From Chloroflexota bacterium (GTDB lineage Bacteria; Chloroflexota; Anaerolineae; Anaerolineales; Villigracilaceae), in the NCBI GenBank assembly GCA_016235425.1, contig JACRLC010000029.1, positions 1 through 53,831 on the forward strand: a stretch of 53,831 nucleotides of DNA. Direction: 5' to 3'. Position numbers and translations under genes: made by a program. The notes beneath the pieces are model-generated. The model had not been told where the DNA came from. It did not search any database and saw nothing but the letters and a program-made list of their open reading frames with translations. Every line of letters starts with the position of its first letter. Positions within the stretch are counted from its first letter, which is position 1. Of this stretch, positions 25,023 through 33,249 are shown piece by piece.

Positions 25023-25784
25023 ATGGCAACAGATACAGCCGCTCCGATGGTTTCCTCTCAAAACGACCGATTGAAAATATTCCTTCATGCGCTTCTGTTT
25101 GTGGCGGGATTCTCTCTGGTGTTTATTGTTGGCTGGGGCGGCTCGGTGACTTTGGCGGGACAGTTGTTCGGCACATACAAAAGCGCCATCGCTCGTATCG
25201 GCGGGGTGATTGTCGTCATGTTTGGTCTGGCGACCTTGGAAGTGATCCGCATTCCGTGGTTCTATGCGGACACACGATCCTACTATCAGGGCAAAGCAGG
25301 GACGTTCGCCAACTCTGGTTTAATGGGAATCCTTTTTGCCGCAGGCTGGAGTCCTTGCATCGGTGCAACGCTTGGTGCAATTTTGACGATGGGTTTGAGT
25401 CAGCAGACAGTTGGTCAGGCCATGTGGCTGGCTTCGGGCTATTCGCTTGGATTGGGCATTCCGTTCCTCGTCATGGCGCTGGGATTGGAGCGCGCCATGG
25501 GCTGGATCAAGCGCGTGAGCCGTTATCGCCGCGCCATTCAAATCGTCAGCGGCACGTTCATTATCATGATCGGCGTTTTGCTTCTGACGAATACGATGAG
25601 CCTGATCGCCATTTGGGCTTTCAAGAACGGACTTTATATCGAGAAGTTCGCGCTCTTCGCCGCCGCGCCGACGTATTTCACCGCTATCCTGGCGGGACTG
25701 CTATCCTTCCTTTCGCCATGTGTGCTTCCGCTCGTGCCGGCGTATTTGGGCTATCTGAGCGGACATTCATTGAAAAAAGCATGA
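25023..25784 (+). CDS. CcdA/DsbD-type thiol-disulphide membrane transporter, circularly permuted
   Basis: 253 residues with six predicted helices. CcdA moves reducing equivalents across the membrane to keep haem-binding cysteines and periplasmic thioredoxins reduced. All family blocks are here but in rotated order: LLFVAGFSLVFIVG, ARIGGVIVVMFGL, GWSPCIGATLGAIL (C112), YSLGLGIPFLVMALG and SGTFIIMIGVLLLTN come first, and FLSPCVLPLVPAYLGYLSG (C233), normally the first helix of the family, is at the C-terminus. Both active cysteines are kept. AGGTGATTT precedes the ATG. It is coupled by ATGA to the rhodanese lipoprotein. Gene symbol withheld because of the permutation. Confidence 0.88.
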   Translation: MATDTAAPMVSSQNDRLKIFLHALLFVAGFSLVFIVGWGGSVTLAGQLFGTYKSAIARIGGVIVVMFGLATLEVIRIPWFYADTRSYYQGKAGTFANSGLMGILFAAGWSPCIGATLGAILTMGLSQQTVGQAMWLASGYSLGLGIPFLVMALGLERAMGWIKRVSRYRRAIQIVSGTFIIMIGVLLLTNTMSLIAIWAFKNGLYIEKFALFAAAPTYFTAILAGLLSFLSPCVLPLVPAYLGYLSGHSLKKA

Positions 25785-26206
25785 GAGCAAGTATGAAAAA
25801 GCCATTCCTGTTTTTCCTGCTATCCGCTGTTTTCCTGCTGGCGGCCTGCCAAACCAAACCGGCTGCAGGAGCAGATGTCCCTGCGGCTGGCGGTTCCTAC
25901 AAAGACATATCTGCAGGCGAACTCGCGGCCACGTTGAAGGACAAGGATTTTGTGTTCATCAACGTCCATATTCCTTTTGCGGGAAATATAGCGGGCACAG
26001 ACCTATCCATCCCCTATGACCAGATCGAAAAGAACCTGTCCCAATTACCATCGGACAAGAATGCAAAAATCGTGCTGTATTGCCGCAGCGGACGTATGAG
26101 CCAGATGGCCGCCGAGGCACTTGTCTCACTCGGCTACGCAAACGTTTGGAATCTCAAAGGCGGCATGGTGGAATGGGAACAGGCTGGATATGAAATACAA
26201 CAATAA
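25781..26206 (+). CDS. Rhodanese-domain lipoprotein
   Basis: 141 residues; the ATG at 25781 overlaps the CcdA stop (ATGA), with another ATG four codons on. Lipoprotein signal (FFLLSAVFLLAACQT), then one rhodanese domain: DFVFINVHIPFAGNIAGTDLSIPYDQI and the active loop VLYCRSGRMSQMAAEAL with its catalytic Cys, ending WNLKGGMVEWEQAGY. Extracytoplasmic rhodaneses move sulphane sulphur or act in thiol redox chemistry; coupling to CcdA suggests CcdA keeps its Cys reduced. Confidence 0.88.
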   Translation: MRASMKKPFLFFLLSAVFLLAACQTKPAAGADVPAAGGSYKDISAGELAATLKDKDFVFINVHIPFAGNIAGTDLSIPYDQIEKNLSQLPSDKNAKIVLYCRSGRMSQMAAEALVSLGYANVWNLKGGMVEWEQAGYEIQQ

Positions 26207-26291
26207 GGAGCATCGAAGAAGTATGTGAAGAGCGAAGAAACAAAATCTGAATGAGGCAGGCCGCTGCTCTTGCAAGGCGGAGGAAAAAACC

Positions 26292-27254
26292 ATGACAGAA
26301 CAGGATGTTGAAACAACCGGGGAATCCACCGATGAAAACACTTCGACAAACAGACGCATCACGCAGATTGCGTGGATCGTCATTGGCGTTGTCGTTACTT
26401 TCTTTCTCGGTTTCGGAAGCGGTTATCTAAAGTGGGGACAGGATGAAACGGCCGGGTTGAAACAGCAAAAAGAATTGGCCGAACTTTATGAGCAGGTCAA
26501 TCCCGCGGATGGCTACACTCTGCCTGTTTCCTATGGAGACCTTGGGCCGCAATTGATGGAGGCGGGTGTCATTGATTACGATTCCTTCCTGAAGGTGATG
26601 TCGGCGGGCGGTGACGCAATCAGCAATCGTCAGATTGATATCCTAAGGAAAGGCAGTGATGAACAAATCGTTATTACGGCGGAGAATGCTCACTTTCTTC
26701 TCAACTTCTTTTGGGCGGTTGGATTAGCCAATGAAAATTCGATCCTCACCGAAGGGCCGATGGTTCAATACAGCGAAGGGCAGATTGACCGCTTCGCCTC
26801 TACGGGTGGTTGGACACTTGCAACCAAGCCCATCACCGACCTGTATGCCAGTGTGAATTTGATCCCTCTTACGCCTGAACAACAGGCGCGCGTAGAGGAG
26901 GCGGCCGCGGTCATCTATCGTCCGTGTTGCAACAACCACACACTTTTCCCCGACTGTAATCACGGCATGGCGATGCTGGGCCTGTTGGAGTTGATGGCAT
27001 CACAAGACGCCAGCGCCGGCGAGATGTTCGAGGCCGCCAAGTATGTCAACGCCTATTGGTTCCCGCAACAAACCCTGGAGACCGCGATCTATCTCAAGTC
27101 AAATGAGGGCACCGACTTCGCTGAAACCGACGCAAGGCTCGTGGTAGGCAATAAATTCTCCTCGGCTTCGGGAACTGGCATGGTGCATGACTCACTACAG
27201 GCTAATGGCTTGTTGAAACAGACGCCCGACCAGGGTAATGGTTGTGCCAATTGA
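26292..27254 (+). CDS. Membrane-anchored protein with CCNN-TLFPDCNHG motif
   Basis: 320 residues with one N-terminal transmembrane helix (IAWIVIGVVVTFFLGFGSGYL) and an extracytoplasmic domain. The most distinctive part is YRPCCNNHTLFPDCNHGMAMLGLLELM, with three Cys and two His in about 15 residues, very probably a metal site, followed by a helical C-terminus. The start has GGAGG upstream. I cannot name the family. Position between the rhodanese lipoprotein and YHS protein suggests a part in copper or thiol handling. Confidence 0.75.
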   Translation: MTEQDVETTGESTDENTSTNRRITQIAWIVIGVVVTFFLGFGSGYLKWGQDETAGLKQQKELAELYEQVNPADGYTLPVSYGDLGPQLMEAGVIDYDSFLKVMSAGGDAISNRQIDILRKGSDEQIVITAENAHFLLNFFWAVGLANENSILTEGPMVQYSEGQIDRFASTGGWTLATKPITDLYASVNLIPLTPEQQARVEEAAAVIYRPCCNNHTLFPDCNHGMAMLGLLELMASQDASAGEMFEAAKYVNAYWFPQQTLETAIYLKSNEGTDFAETDARLVVGNKFSSASGTGMVHDSLQANGLLKQTPDQGNGCAN

Positions 27255-27266
27255 TTTGGAGGATCC

Positions 27267-27502
27267 ATGATGATGGGATTTGGTTTCCTGGTTATGCTGG
27301 CAGTGCTGGCGCTCCCGATCCTGTTGATCGCAGGGCTGGCCTTCTGCTGGTAAAGCCAAACAATCAGCAAAAAATGACCCAGCCTCCAGTCGTTGCTCCG
27401 GGTGCGCCATCGCCGGGCGCAGGGCGCACCTGCGCTCATTGTGGTGCCGGGCTGCAAGTTGAGTGGACGCATTGTCCGCAGTGTGGTGCGCCGGCAGGAT
27501 GA
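27267..27502 (+). pseudogene. Frame-disrupted small membrane/zinc-ribbon protein
   Basis: GGAGG precedes ATG at 27267, giving MMMGFGFLVMLAVLALPILLIAG then FCW and a stop at 27351-27353. A one-base frame change there would join it to KPNNQQK...RTCAHCGAGLQVEW-THCPQCGAPAG, a zinc ribbon ending at 27502. An intact protein of exactly this plan (MMMGVG..., one helix, linker, zinc ribbon) is encoded at 45795, so this is most simply a frameshifted copy. Programmed frameshifting or a sequencing error are alternatives. Confidence 0.65.
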
Positions 27503-27516
27503 ATGAAAGCTATTCG

Positions 27517-27536
27517 AGCAGGCTATTTTGCCCATG
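27517..27536. promoter_or_regulatory. Palindromic operator, site 4 (weak)
   Basis: AGCAGGCT-ATTT-TGCCCATG. The right half is close to consensus, the left is not. It lies 70 bp before the YHS gene. Confidence 0.35.
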
Positions 27537-27605
27537 TGTTCATGCGCCGCCTGGCGCTTATATCAAACGTCTAAAGGACGTATAATCCAATCGAAAGGAG
27601 TCTTT

Positions 27606-27791
27606 ATGGCAGCTACAGTTAAAGATCTCGTTTGTGGCATGGACATCGACCCTGCGGCCGCGGCGGGCAAGTCCGAGTACAAAGGCCAGACCTACTACTT
27701 CTGCTCGCTCGGGTGCAAGAAATCCTTCGACAAGGAACCTGAGAAGTATCTTGGCATTGGCAAAGCTGACGAGCACGCGCACCCCCACTAA
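27606..27791 (+). CDS. YHS-domain protein
   Basis: 61 residues from the ATG at 27606 with AAAGGAG upstream. A single YHS domain: KDLVCGMDIDPAAAAGKSEYKGQTYYFCSLGCKKSFDKEPEKYL, ending in a His-rich tail (ADEHAHPH). YHS domains bind metal through the conserved Cys residues and are often attached to copper ATPases, as in the next gene, whose N-terminus has the same domain. Probably a soluble copper carrier. Ends just before the hairpin at 27814-27839. Confidence 0.88.
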   Translation: MAATVKDLVCGMDIDPAAAAGKSEYKGQTYYFCSLGCKKSFDKEPEKYLGIGKADEHAHPH

Positions 27792-27813
27792 TTCGCTTCT
27801 CTTCTCCTCTGCG

Positions 27814-27848
27814 AATGGCCTATTGTAAAATAGGCCATTTTGCTTATA
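27814..27848 (+). promoter_or_regulatory. Terminator hairpin overlapping palindromic operator site 5
   Basis: AATGGCCTAT (27814-27823) pairs with ATAGGCCATT (27830-27839), followed by TTTTGCTT, a terminator for the YHS gene. The right arm is also half of operator AATAGGCC-ATTT-TGCTTATA (27829-27848), placed 79 bp before the Cu-ATPase ATG. Confidence 0.65.
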
Positions 27849-27926
27849 TCGAAGCGGGCTGAAAACCGCTCGCACACCTCGTCAAATGGATATACACTAT
27901 TGGTATCTCTTACAAGGCAGGTGTTT

Positions 27927-30626
27927 ATGACTCAACGTGATCCTGTTTGTGGAATGGAAATCGAACCCCAAAGCGCTTTCGCAAAACGCGAGCACATGGG
28001 GCAGACGTTTTATTTTTGCTCTCAATCCTGTGTGGATCAATTCGACGCCCTCACCCCCTTCCCCTCTCCCAGCGGGAGAGGGGAAGGGGGTGAGGGGATG
28101 ACCTCTGCGACGACAGGATTCAACCCCCAAATGACACTCACCCGCATCGAACTACCCGTAAGCGGGCCGCCGTTAAAAGAGCATTCGACTCACCTTGAGG
28201 AAACTCTGCGCGCCGTAGACGGCGTGGACGAGGTGAAAGTCAATTTAACGGCGGGCAGGCTTGAGGTCCAGTATGACGCGGGGAAGGTGGATGTGGCGCG
28301 GCTCGTGGGCGCGGTCAAATCCATCGGCTTTCAAGTCGGCGGGGCAAACGTCAAAATCGGGATCGAGAATCTCCGTTGCGCCTCGTGCGTGAAGTTTATC
28401 GAAGACGAATTGAAATCCACGCAGGGCGTCTTGAATGCGACCGTCAACATCGCCACGCAGGAAGCGACGGTGGATTATCTTCCGCAGAAGACGACGCTCT
28501 CGCAGTTGAACGCGGCGATTGAAACGTGGGGCTACAAACCGCGCCCCGCGACAAGTGACGCGCCCGTGGACAAACAGGAAGAGGCGCACGCGCGCGAATA
28601 CCGCCGCTTGATGAACAAGTTCTGGTTTGCAACCGCAGTCTCCCTGCCTGTGCTGGCGACGGCGTATTACCAGTTTGTGCCGTTCCTGCGCGGCCTGAGC
28701 ATGGATACGTTGCGCGTACTGTGGGGCCTGACCGCGCTTTTGACTTTGCCCGTCATGTTCTGGTCAGGCAGTGACTTCTTCACGGGCACATGGGCGGCGT
28801 TCAAACATCGCTCGGCAAACATGAACACGTTGATCGCGCTTGGCACAGGCGCGGCATGGCTGTATTCAACCTTTGCGATCCTGTTCCCATCGTTTTTTCC
28901 TGAAGGGACTTCCGAACCGTTTTATGATGTTGTCGCAGTGGTGATTGCATTGGTCGTTTTGGGACAAGCGCTTGAACTACGCGCCAAAGGACAATCCAGT
29001 TCAGCCATCAAAAAATTACTGGGTCTGCAGGCAAAGACCGCGCGCGTCATTCGCGACGGCGAAGAGATGGATCTGCCCGTCGAAGAAGTCCTGGTGGGCG
29101 ATGTGATTCAAGTCCGCCCTGGCGAAAAGATTCCTGTGGACGGTGTCATCGTCGAAGGCAGTTCCGCTGTGGACGAGTCCATGCTGACGGGTGAGTCATT
29201 GCCGGCTTCCAAAAAGCAGGGCGATGAAGTCATCGGTGCAACGATCAACAAGACGGGCGCATTCAAGTTCCGCGCCACCAAAGTTGGCAAAGATACCGCA
29301 CTGGCGCAGATCGTCAAGATGGTGCAGGACGCGCAGAATTCCAAAGCGCCAATTGCAAGATTGGCTGATACGATTTCTGGCTATTTCGTCCCCATCGTGA
29401 TGATCCTGGCTGTGTGGACTTTTGTCATCTGGTTCGTGGTGGGACCTCAGCCGCAACTGGTCTACGCGCTCGTTACCAGCGTGACGGTGCTCATCATCGC
29501 CTGTCCCTGTGCGCTGGGACTCGCCACACCGATGAGTCTGATGGTTGGCATCGGCAAAGGCGCGGAGCATGGGATTCTCATTCGATCTGGCGAGGCCCTG
29601 CAAACCGCGCGTGCCATTCGGACGGTGGTTTTGGATAAAACGGGAACAATTACAAAAGGCAAGCCTGAGTTGACGGATGTAGTGGTCAGTGATCAGTCAT
29701 CAGTAATCAGTGAGGAGTTGTTGAGATTAGCCGCGTCGGTTGAAAAAGTCAGTGAGCATCCGTTGGCGCAGGCGATTCTGGAAGGCGCGCAGGCGCGTAA
29801 ATTGGAACTGGCGGAAGTAAAAGACTTTGAAGCCATTCCTGGTCACGGCGTTTCGGCAATGGTCGAAGGACGAAGCGTATTGATTGGCAATCTCAAGTTG
29901 ATGAACCGCGAGAGGATCACGCTTGGCCCACTCGAAGAAAGATCAAAATTACTCGCGGACGATGGCAAGACGCCGATGTTTATTGCACTGGATGGCAAAG
30001 CCGCGGGCATCGTCGCGGTGGCGGATACTGTCAAGGAAGATTCTGCCGAAGCCATTAAAACCTTGCATAGTCTGGGCATCGAAGTGGTGATGATCACAGG
30101 CGACAACCGTCGCACCGCCGAAGCGATTGCCAAAAAAGTCGGCATTAGCAAAGTTCTCGCTGAAGTTTTACCGGAAGATAAATCCAACGAAGTCAAGAAA
30201 CTCCAAACGGAACACGCAGCACGCAACATTGCGAAGCATCCCCGTGGGACGCAACACGTCGTCGCCATGGTCGGCGACGGCATCAACGACGCACCCGCGC
30301 TCGCGCAGGCGGATGTCGGTCTCGCCATCGGCACAGGCACGGACGTTGCCATCGAAGCCTCTGATATCACGCTCATCAAAGGCAGTCTCAAAGGCGTGGT
30401 CACCGCGATTGAAGTCAGCCGCGCTACGATGACCAATATTTACCAGAACCTTGTCGGTGCGTTTTTCTATAATGTGTTGGGTATTCCTATTGCCATGGGC
30501 ATGCTCTTCCCCTTCCTTGGCTTGTTGCTCAGTCCGCTCATCGCGGGCGCGGCAATGGCGTTTTCGTCCGTCACGGTTGTGGGCAACGCCAACCGCCTGC
30601 GCGGGTTCAAGCCCACTATTCAATAA
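27927..30626 (+). CDS. copA: P1B-1 copper-transporting ATPase with N-terminal YHS domain
   Basis: 899 residues from the ATG at 27927. Order: YHS domain ([18 protein letters not shown], residues 1-40); a repeat-derived insert ([15 protein letters not shown], about 42-57); an HMA-like domain without CxxC; an HMA domain with [15 protein letters not shown]; then the P-type core: TGES, CPC at 526-528 in helix M6, phosphorylation site D570 in [33 protein letters not shown] and final helices [13 protein letters not shown] and [16 protein letters not shown]. These fit Cu(I) export. Another repeat-like insert reads SDQSSVISE (about 29686-29715). Operator site 5 lies upstream. Confidence 0.94.
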   Translation: MTQRDPVCGMEIEPQSAFAKREHMGQTFYFCSQSCVDQFDALTPFPSPSGRGEGGEGMTSATTGFNPQMTLTRIELPVSGPPLKEHSTHLEETLRAVDGVDEVKVNLTAGRLEVQYDAGKVDVARLVGAVKSIGFQVGGANVKIGIENLRCASCVKFIEDELKSTQGVLNATVNIATQEATVDYLPQKTTLSQLNAAIETWGYKPRPATSDAPVDKQEEAHAREYRRLMNKFWFATAVSLPVLATAYYQFVPFLRGLSMDTLRVLWGLTALLTLPVMFWSGSDFFTGTWAAFKHRSANMNTLIALGTGAAWLYSTFAILFPSFFPEGTSEPFYDVVAVVIALVVLGQALELRAKGQSSSAIKKLLGLQAKTARVIRDGEEMDLPVEEVLVGDVIQVRPGEKIPVDGVIVEGSSAVDESMLTGESLPASKKQGDEVIGATINKTGAFKFRATKVGKDTALAQIVKMVQDAQNSKAPIARLADTISGYFVPIVMILAVWTFVIWFVVGPQPQLVYALVTSVTVLIIACPCALGLATPMSLMVGIGKGAEHGILIRSGEALQTARAIRTVVLDKTGTITKGKPELTDVVVSDQSSVISEELLRLAASVEKVSEHPLAQAILEGAQARKLELAEVKDFEAIPGHGVSAMVEGRSVLIGNLKLMNRERITLGPLEERSKLLADDGKTPMFIALDGKAAGIVAVADTVKEDSAEAIKTLHSLGIEVVMITGDNRRTAEAIAKKVGISKVLAEVLPEDKSNEVKKLQTEHAARNIAKHPRGTQHVVAMVGDGINDAPALAQADVGLAIGTGTDVAIEASDITLIKGSLKGVVTAIEVSRATMTNIYQNLVGAFFYNVLGIPIAMGMLFPFLGLLLSPLIAGAAMAFSSVTVVGNANRLRGFKPTIQ
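28048..28098 (+). repeat. In-frame palindromic repeat inside the first Cu-ATPase
   Basis: CCCCCTTCCCCTCTCCC-AGC-GGGAGAGGGGAAGGGGG with flanking bases, read in frame as [16 protein letters not shown] between the YHS and first HMA domain. Confidence 0.8.
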
Positions 30627-30632
30627 ATTCAT

Positions 30633-30719
30633 GTCATTGCGAGGAGCACTCTTGTTCTTCGCGGCGAAGCAATCCCTTGTCGCGTGGGAGATTGCTTCGC
30701 ACAGCACACTCGCAATGAC
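30633..30719. repeat. Interspersed inverted repeat (TCATTGCGAGGAG / CTCGCAATGAC type)
   Basis: GTCATTGCGAG and CTCGCAATGAC bound an element whose interior has a second pair, CGAAGCAATC and GATTGCTTCG. This nested structure occupies the gap between the Cu-ATPase and cupredoxin genes and may form a stable RNA hairpin. Confidence 0.75.
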
Positions 30720-30738
30720 AAATGATAAGGAGCATAAC

Positions 30739-31116
30739 ATGCCCAATTTACAAATCTTTGCGATTCTTTCCGGGATCGTCCTAACGATCCTCATAGCCTG
30801 GTACTTCTGGTTTGCACCCAAAGCGCAGACACGCGTCGCCGTATCCGAGTCTGGCGCGCAGGAAGTGGCGATCACTGTGAAAGGCGGATATACGCCCGAT
30901 GTGATCGTCGTGCAAAAAGGACGCCCCGTGCGATTGACGTTTACGCGGCAGGAAAGTTCAGCGTGTTCCGAAAAAGTCCTGTTCCCCGATTTCAATCAGA
31001 ATGCGTTATTGCCGGAAGGCGAACAGGTGACGCTTGAATTCACGCCCGATAAAGCAGGTGAGTACGGCTTTCAATGCCAGATGGGAATGTTGCGCGGCAA
31101 GTTGATCGTTGAGTAA
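30739..31116 (+). CDS. Membrane-anchored cupredoxin-domain protein
   Basis: 125 residues from the ATG at 30739 (AAGGAGCATAAC upstream). N-terminal helix (FAILSGIVLTILIAWYFWF), then a cupredoxin_1-type domain: QEVAITVKGGYTPDVIVVQKGRPVRLTFTRQESSACSEKVLFPDF and GEYGFQCQMGMLRGKLIVE. Possible copper ligands are the Cys in SACSE, and the Cys and Met residues of FQCQMGM. Domains of this kind are often fused to or encoded beside copper ATPases and probably receive or deliver Cu at the outer face. Confidence 0.88.
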   Translation: MPNLQIFAILSGIVLTILIAWYFWFAPKAQTRVAVSESGAQEVAITVKGGYTPDVIVVQKGRPVRLTFTRQESSACSEKVLFPDFNQNALLPEGEQVTLEFTPDKAGEYGFQCQMGMLRGKLIVE

Positions 31117-31129
31117 AGAAAGGAAAAAA

Positions 31130-31336
31130 ATGAAAAATCATAAGGCGAACTGGCCCGCTTTTTCATATGCTTCTGCGTTTCTGATCGGCGTCATCCTGTT
31201 CTGGTCGTTTGGAAGGAACTGGCTCAACTTTGAATCAGCGTTGGTTTTTCTCGCAGGACTGATTGGCGCGGCAGTATCTGTGTTTGTGTTTGGAGTCTGG
31301 AATATTACTCACAATTCACATCATAAGGAAAAATGA
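31130..31336 (+). CDS. Small two-TM membrane protein
   Basis: 68 residues from the ATG at 31130 after AAAGGAAAA. Two predicted helices (WPAFSYASAFLIGVILFWSF and ALVFLAGLIGAAVSVFVFGVW) and a His-rich C-terminus (NITHNSHHKEK). No family recognised. Sandwiched between cupredoxin and YHS-like genes with gaps of 13 and 3 bases, so part of the same copper operon. The start lies just after the cupredoxin stop. Confidence 0.7.
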   Translation: MKNHKANWPAFSYASAFLIGVILFWSFGRNWLNFESALVFLAGLIGAAVSVFVFGVWNITHNSHHKEK

Positions 31337-31339
31337 ACT

Positions 31340-31540
31340 TTGACTGAAGCTGCCGCCACCCCATTGCCCGAATACAAAACTGCCTGCGGAGGCAAACTCA
31401 CAGCCCCCACAAATTATCCCAGCGCCATGTACCGCGGCGAGCGAGTCTATTTCTGCACCCGCGCCTGTCTGCGCGTCTTCGAGCAGGATCCTGATCTATT
31501 TATGACCGGCGAGATCGAGCATCCTGAAGATGGCGGCTAA
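31340..31540 (+). CDS. YHS-like small protein, TTG start
   Basis: 66 residues from a TTG at 31340 with AAGGA about ten bases upstream; no ATG is available in frame before the domain. The sequence EYKTACGGKLTAPTNYPSAMYRGERVYFCTRACLRVFEQDPDLFM follows the YHS plan (Cys-Gly near the start, FCTRACLRVF) but lacks the VCGM form, having ACGG instead. Last gene of the unit that begins with the Cu-ATPase; a strong terminator follows. Confidence 0.72.
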   Translation: MTEAAATPLPEYKTACGGKLTAPTNYPSAMYRGERVYFCTRACLRVFEQDPDLFMTGEIEHPEDGG

Positions 31541-31576
31541 TTACTTTCGTTGGAAGTTCTGCGCTCTCCATTTTGT

Positions 31577-31602
31577 CAGGCTCCGGGTGTACCCGGAGCC
31601 TG
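31577..31602 (+). terminator. Strong hairpin terminator
   Basis: CAGGCTCCGGGT-GT-ACCCGGAGCCTG, a perfect 12-bp stem followed by ATGATTTT. It ends the copA to YHS-like unit. Confidence 0.8.
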
Positions 31603-31612
31603 ATGATTTTCA

Positions 31613-31632
31613 TATAAGCAAAAAAGCCTATT
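31613..31632. promoter_or_regulatory. Palindromic operator, site 6
   Basis: TATAAGCA-AAAA-AGCCTATT, just after the terminator and 81 bp before the next start. Confidence 0.65.
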
Positions 31633-31712
31633 CTGGAATGCGATAAACGGCGCTTAGGTATCCCCGATCAAGGTCATACAATGGGGTTGAGTTTGAATTT
31701 CAGGAACAAGTC

Positions 31713-31910
31713 ATGTTGAGAAGATTTGCAAGCCACTTCGATGATATGGCACTTCCCATCGTGGTTTGGATGTGTACGCTCCCGCTGGTGAGTTGGCTGG
31801 TTTTTCCGTTCTTTGGAATGAAGGTCAGCCTGCTTGCCGCGGCAGGACTATTGATTGGAATTCTGGTCATCTGCTGGGGCATCTGCAGTTGGAAAATATT
31901 TCGTTCATGA
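31713..31910 (+). CDS. Small two-TM membrane protein
   Basis: 65 residues, almost all membrane helix: LPIVVWMCTLPLVSWLVFPFFG and VSLLAAAGLLIGILVICWGICSW. No family recognised. It opens the transcription unit behind operator site 6 and is followed after 12 bases by the lgt gene. Base use matches its neighbours and the frame is the longest here, so it is probably real, but only its hydrophobicity and context support it. Confidence 0.6.
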   Translation: MLRRFASHFDDMALPIVVWMCTLPLVSWLVFPFFGMKVSLLAAAGLLIGILVICWGICSWKIFRS

Positions 31911-31922
31911 GGTTTCAGATAA

Positions 31923-32708
31923 ATGTTCACAATCTCCATCGACCCAATCATCTTCACCATCGGTCCCTTTGCCTTGCGTTGGTATGCCCTGATCCTGCTG
32001 ATTGCCATTGCGGTTGGTGTGTGGCTGACCGCGTGCGAAGCAGAACGCAGAGGCTTTAAGAAAGACGACATTTATGAAGCAGCCGTCTGGATCATTCTTG
32101 GGGGAATCCTTGGGGCGCGCCTGGTCCATGTGCTTGATCAATGGTCGAATGAATACGCGGCGAATCCCATCCGCGCACTATACATCTGGGAGGGCGGTCT
32201 TGCGATCTGGGGCGCGCTCATCGGCGGACTGATAGCGGGTGCTCTGATTGCCTGGCGACGCGGCTGGCGCTTTCCCAGATTACTTGATGCCGCCGCTCCA
32301 GGTCTGGTCCTCGCGCAAGCCATTGGCCGTATCGCATGTGTGATTACCGGCGATGCAATGGGCAAGCCCACCAGGGGTCCTTTTGGATTTGCTTATAGCA
32401 GTCCGAACGCCCTGGTGTCTCAACTTGGAGTGTATTACACGCCGATGCCAATATATGAACTCGTAGTCAACCTGATAATTTTCAGCCTGCTTTGGAATTT
32501 ACGACAAAATCGCTGGTCGGACGGCAAGCTGTTCCTGACCTATTTGATTCTGTACAGCCTCGAGCGTTTCTTCCTGGCCTTCACCAGTTCATATCGCATT
32601 ATTGCCTTCGGACTGACCCAATCGCAGATCATTGCCCTATTTGGCCTGGCGGTGGGATTGACTTTGCTGGTATGGATGCCTCGCAAGCCGGGCAGACGAA
32701 CAATCTAA
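31923..32708 (+). CDS. lgt: Prolipoprotein diacylglyceryl transferase
   Basis: 261 residues with about seven membrane helices. It carries the family pattern: FTIGPFALRWYALILLIAI at the start, GGILGARLVHVLDQW, GGLAIWGALIGGLIAG, IGRIACVITGDAMGKPT in the signature region (IGRxxNxxxxE-like, here with the Asn replaced) and a conserved C-terminal helix. Lgt adds the lipid to the Cys of lipoproteins, of which several are encoded in this window. A copy inside a metal-responsive unit may be a second, specialised one. Confidence 0.9.
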   Translation: MFTISIDPIIFTIGPFALRWYALILLIAIAVGVWLTACEAERRGFKKDDIYEAAVWIILGGILGARLVHVLDQWSNEYAANPIRALYIWEGGLAIWGALIGGLIAGALIAWRRGWRFPRLLDAAAPGLVLAQAIGRIACVITGDAMGKPTRGPFGFAYSSPNALVSQLGVYYTPMPIYELVVNLIIFSLLWNLRQNRWSDGKLFLTYLILYSLERFFLAFTSSYRIIAFGLTQSQIIALFGLAVGLTLLVWMPRKPGRRTI

Positions 32709-32718
32709 GGAGAAAAAG

Positions 32719-33024
32719 ATGGACGAAAAATGCTGCGTTGAACCAATCTACAAAAACACCGCTTCGGCGGACCAGATTCAAAAAGCTGACAAGGCAACGC
32801 TGGCTGTCCGAGGTATGGGCTGTGAAAACTGCGCCACGCGCGTCCGCAACAGCCTGCTTTCACTGGACGGCGTGCATGGTGTGGATGTGTACTTGAACAT
32901 GGCGCTGGCTGAGGTCAGCTACGACAGCAAAAAGGTCTCAGCCAGCGAGTTGGTCAGTGCAGTCTCCCGCGCTGGGAACGATGGCCGCCATGAATATCGC
33001 GCAGAGCTCGTTGCGGCAGTATAA
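32719..33024 (+). CDS. HMA-domain copper chaperone (CopZ-like)
   Basis: 101 residues from the ATG at 32719 (AAGGAGAAAAAG upstream). A 28-residue N-terminal extension with CC leads to one heavy-metal-associated domain: KATLAVRGMGCENCATRVRNSLLSLDGVHGVDVYLNMALAEVSYD. The GMGCENC loop supplies two Cys for Cu(I). It is longer than a classic CopZ (about 70 residues). It likely hands copper to the two ATPases. A hairpin (near 33091-33113) followed by TATTTCTTTTT ends the unit. Confidence 0.88.
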   Translation: MDEKCCVEPIYKNTASADQIQKADKATLAVRGMGCENCATRVRNSLLSLDGVHGVDVYLNMALAEVSYDSKKVSASELVSAVSRAGNDGRHEYRAELVAAV

Positions 33025-33090
33025 ACTGATCGAAGCGGAAAAAGACCTAACAAACAGAAAACGAACTATCAACCTTACCTTCCTCTCACG

Positions 33091-33120
33091 GGCCGTCTCA
33101 CAAGGGACGGTCCTATTTCT
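33091..33120 (+). terminator. Probable terminator after the CopZ-like gene
   Basis: GGGCCGTC-TCACAAG-GGACGGTCC pairs imperfectly and is followed by a T-rich run (TATTTCTTTTT). Confidence 0.6.
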
Positions 33121-33159
33121 TTTTGAGCGAAATGCCTGCCTTCAATCTCGGCTCCGCGT

Positions 33160-33179
33160 GGTAAGCGAAAATGCCTATT
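33160..33179. promoter_or_regulatory. Palindromic operator, site 7
   Basis: GGTAAGCG-AAAA-TGCCTATT, 71 bp before the start of the second CPCPHHGTD gene. Confidence 0.5.
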
Positions 33180-33249
33180 TCAGAACGGGGGATTTAGCGC
33201 TATGGCTTCAAAGCCCATCAGCCTATACTGAGAGCAACAGGATTGCAGG

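Noticed and set aside
30168-30995. A 275-codon minus-strand frame across the Cu-ATPase end and the repeat
   Set aside because: It runs antisense through two well-recognised genes and an interspersed repeat and has no family features.
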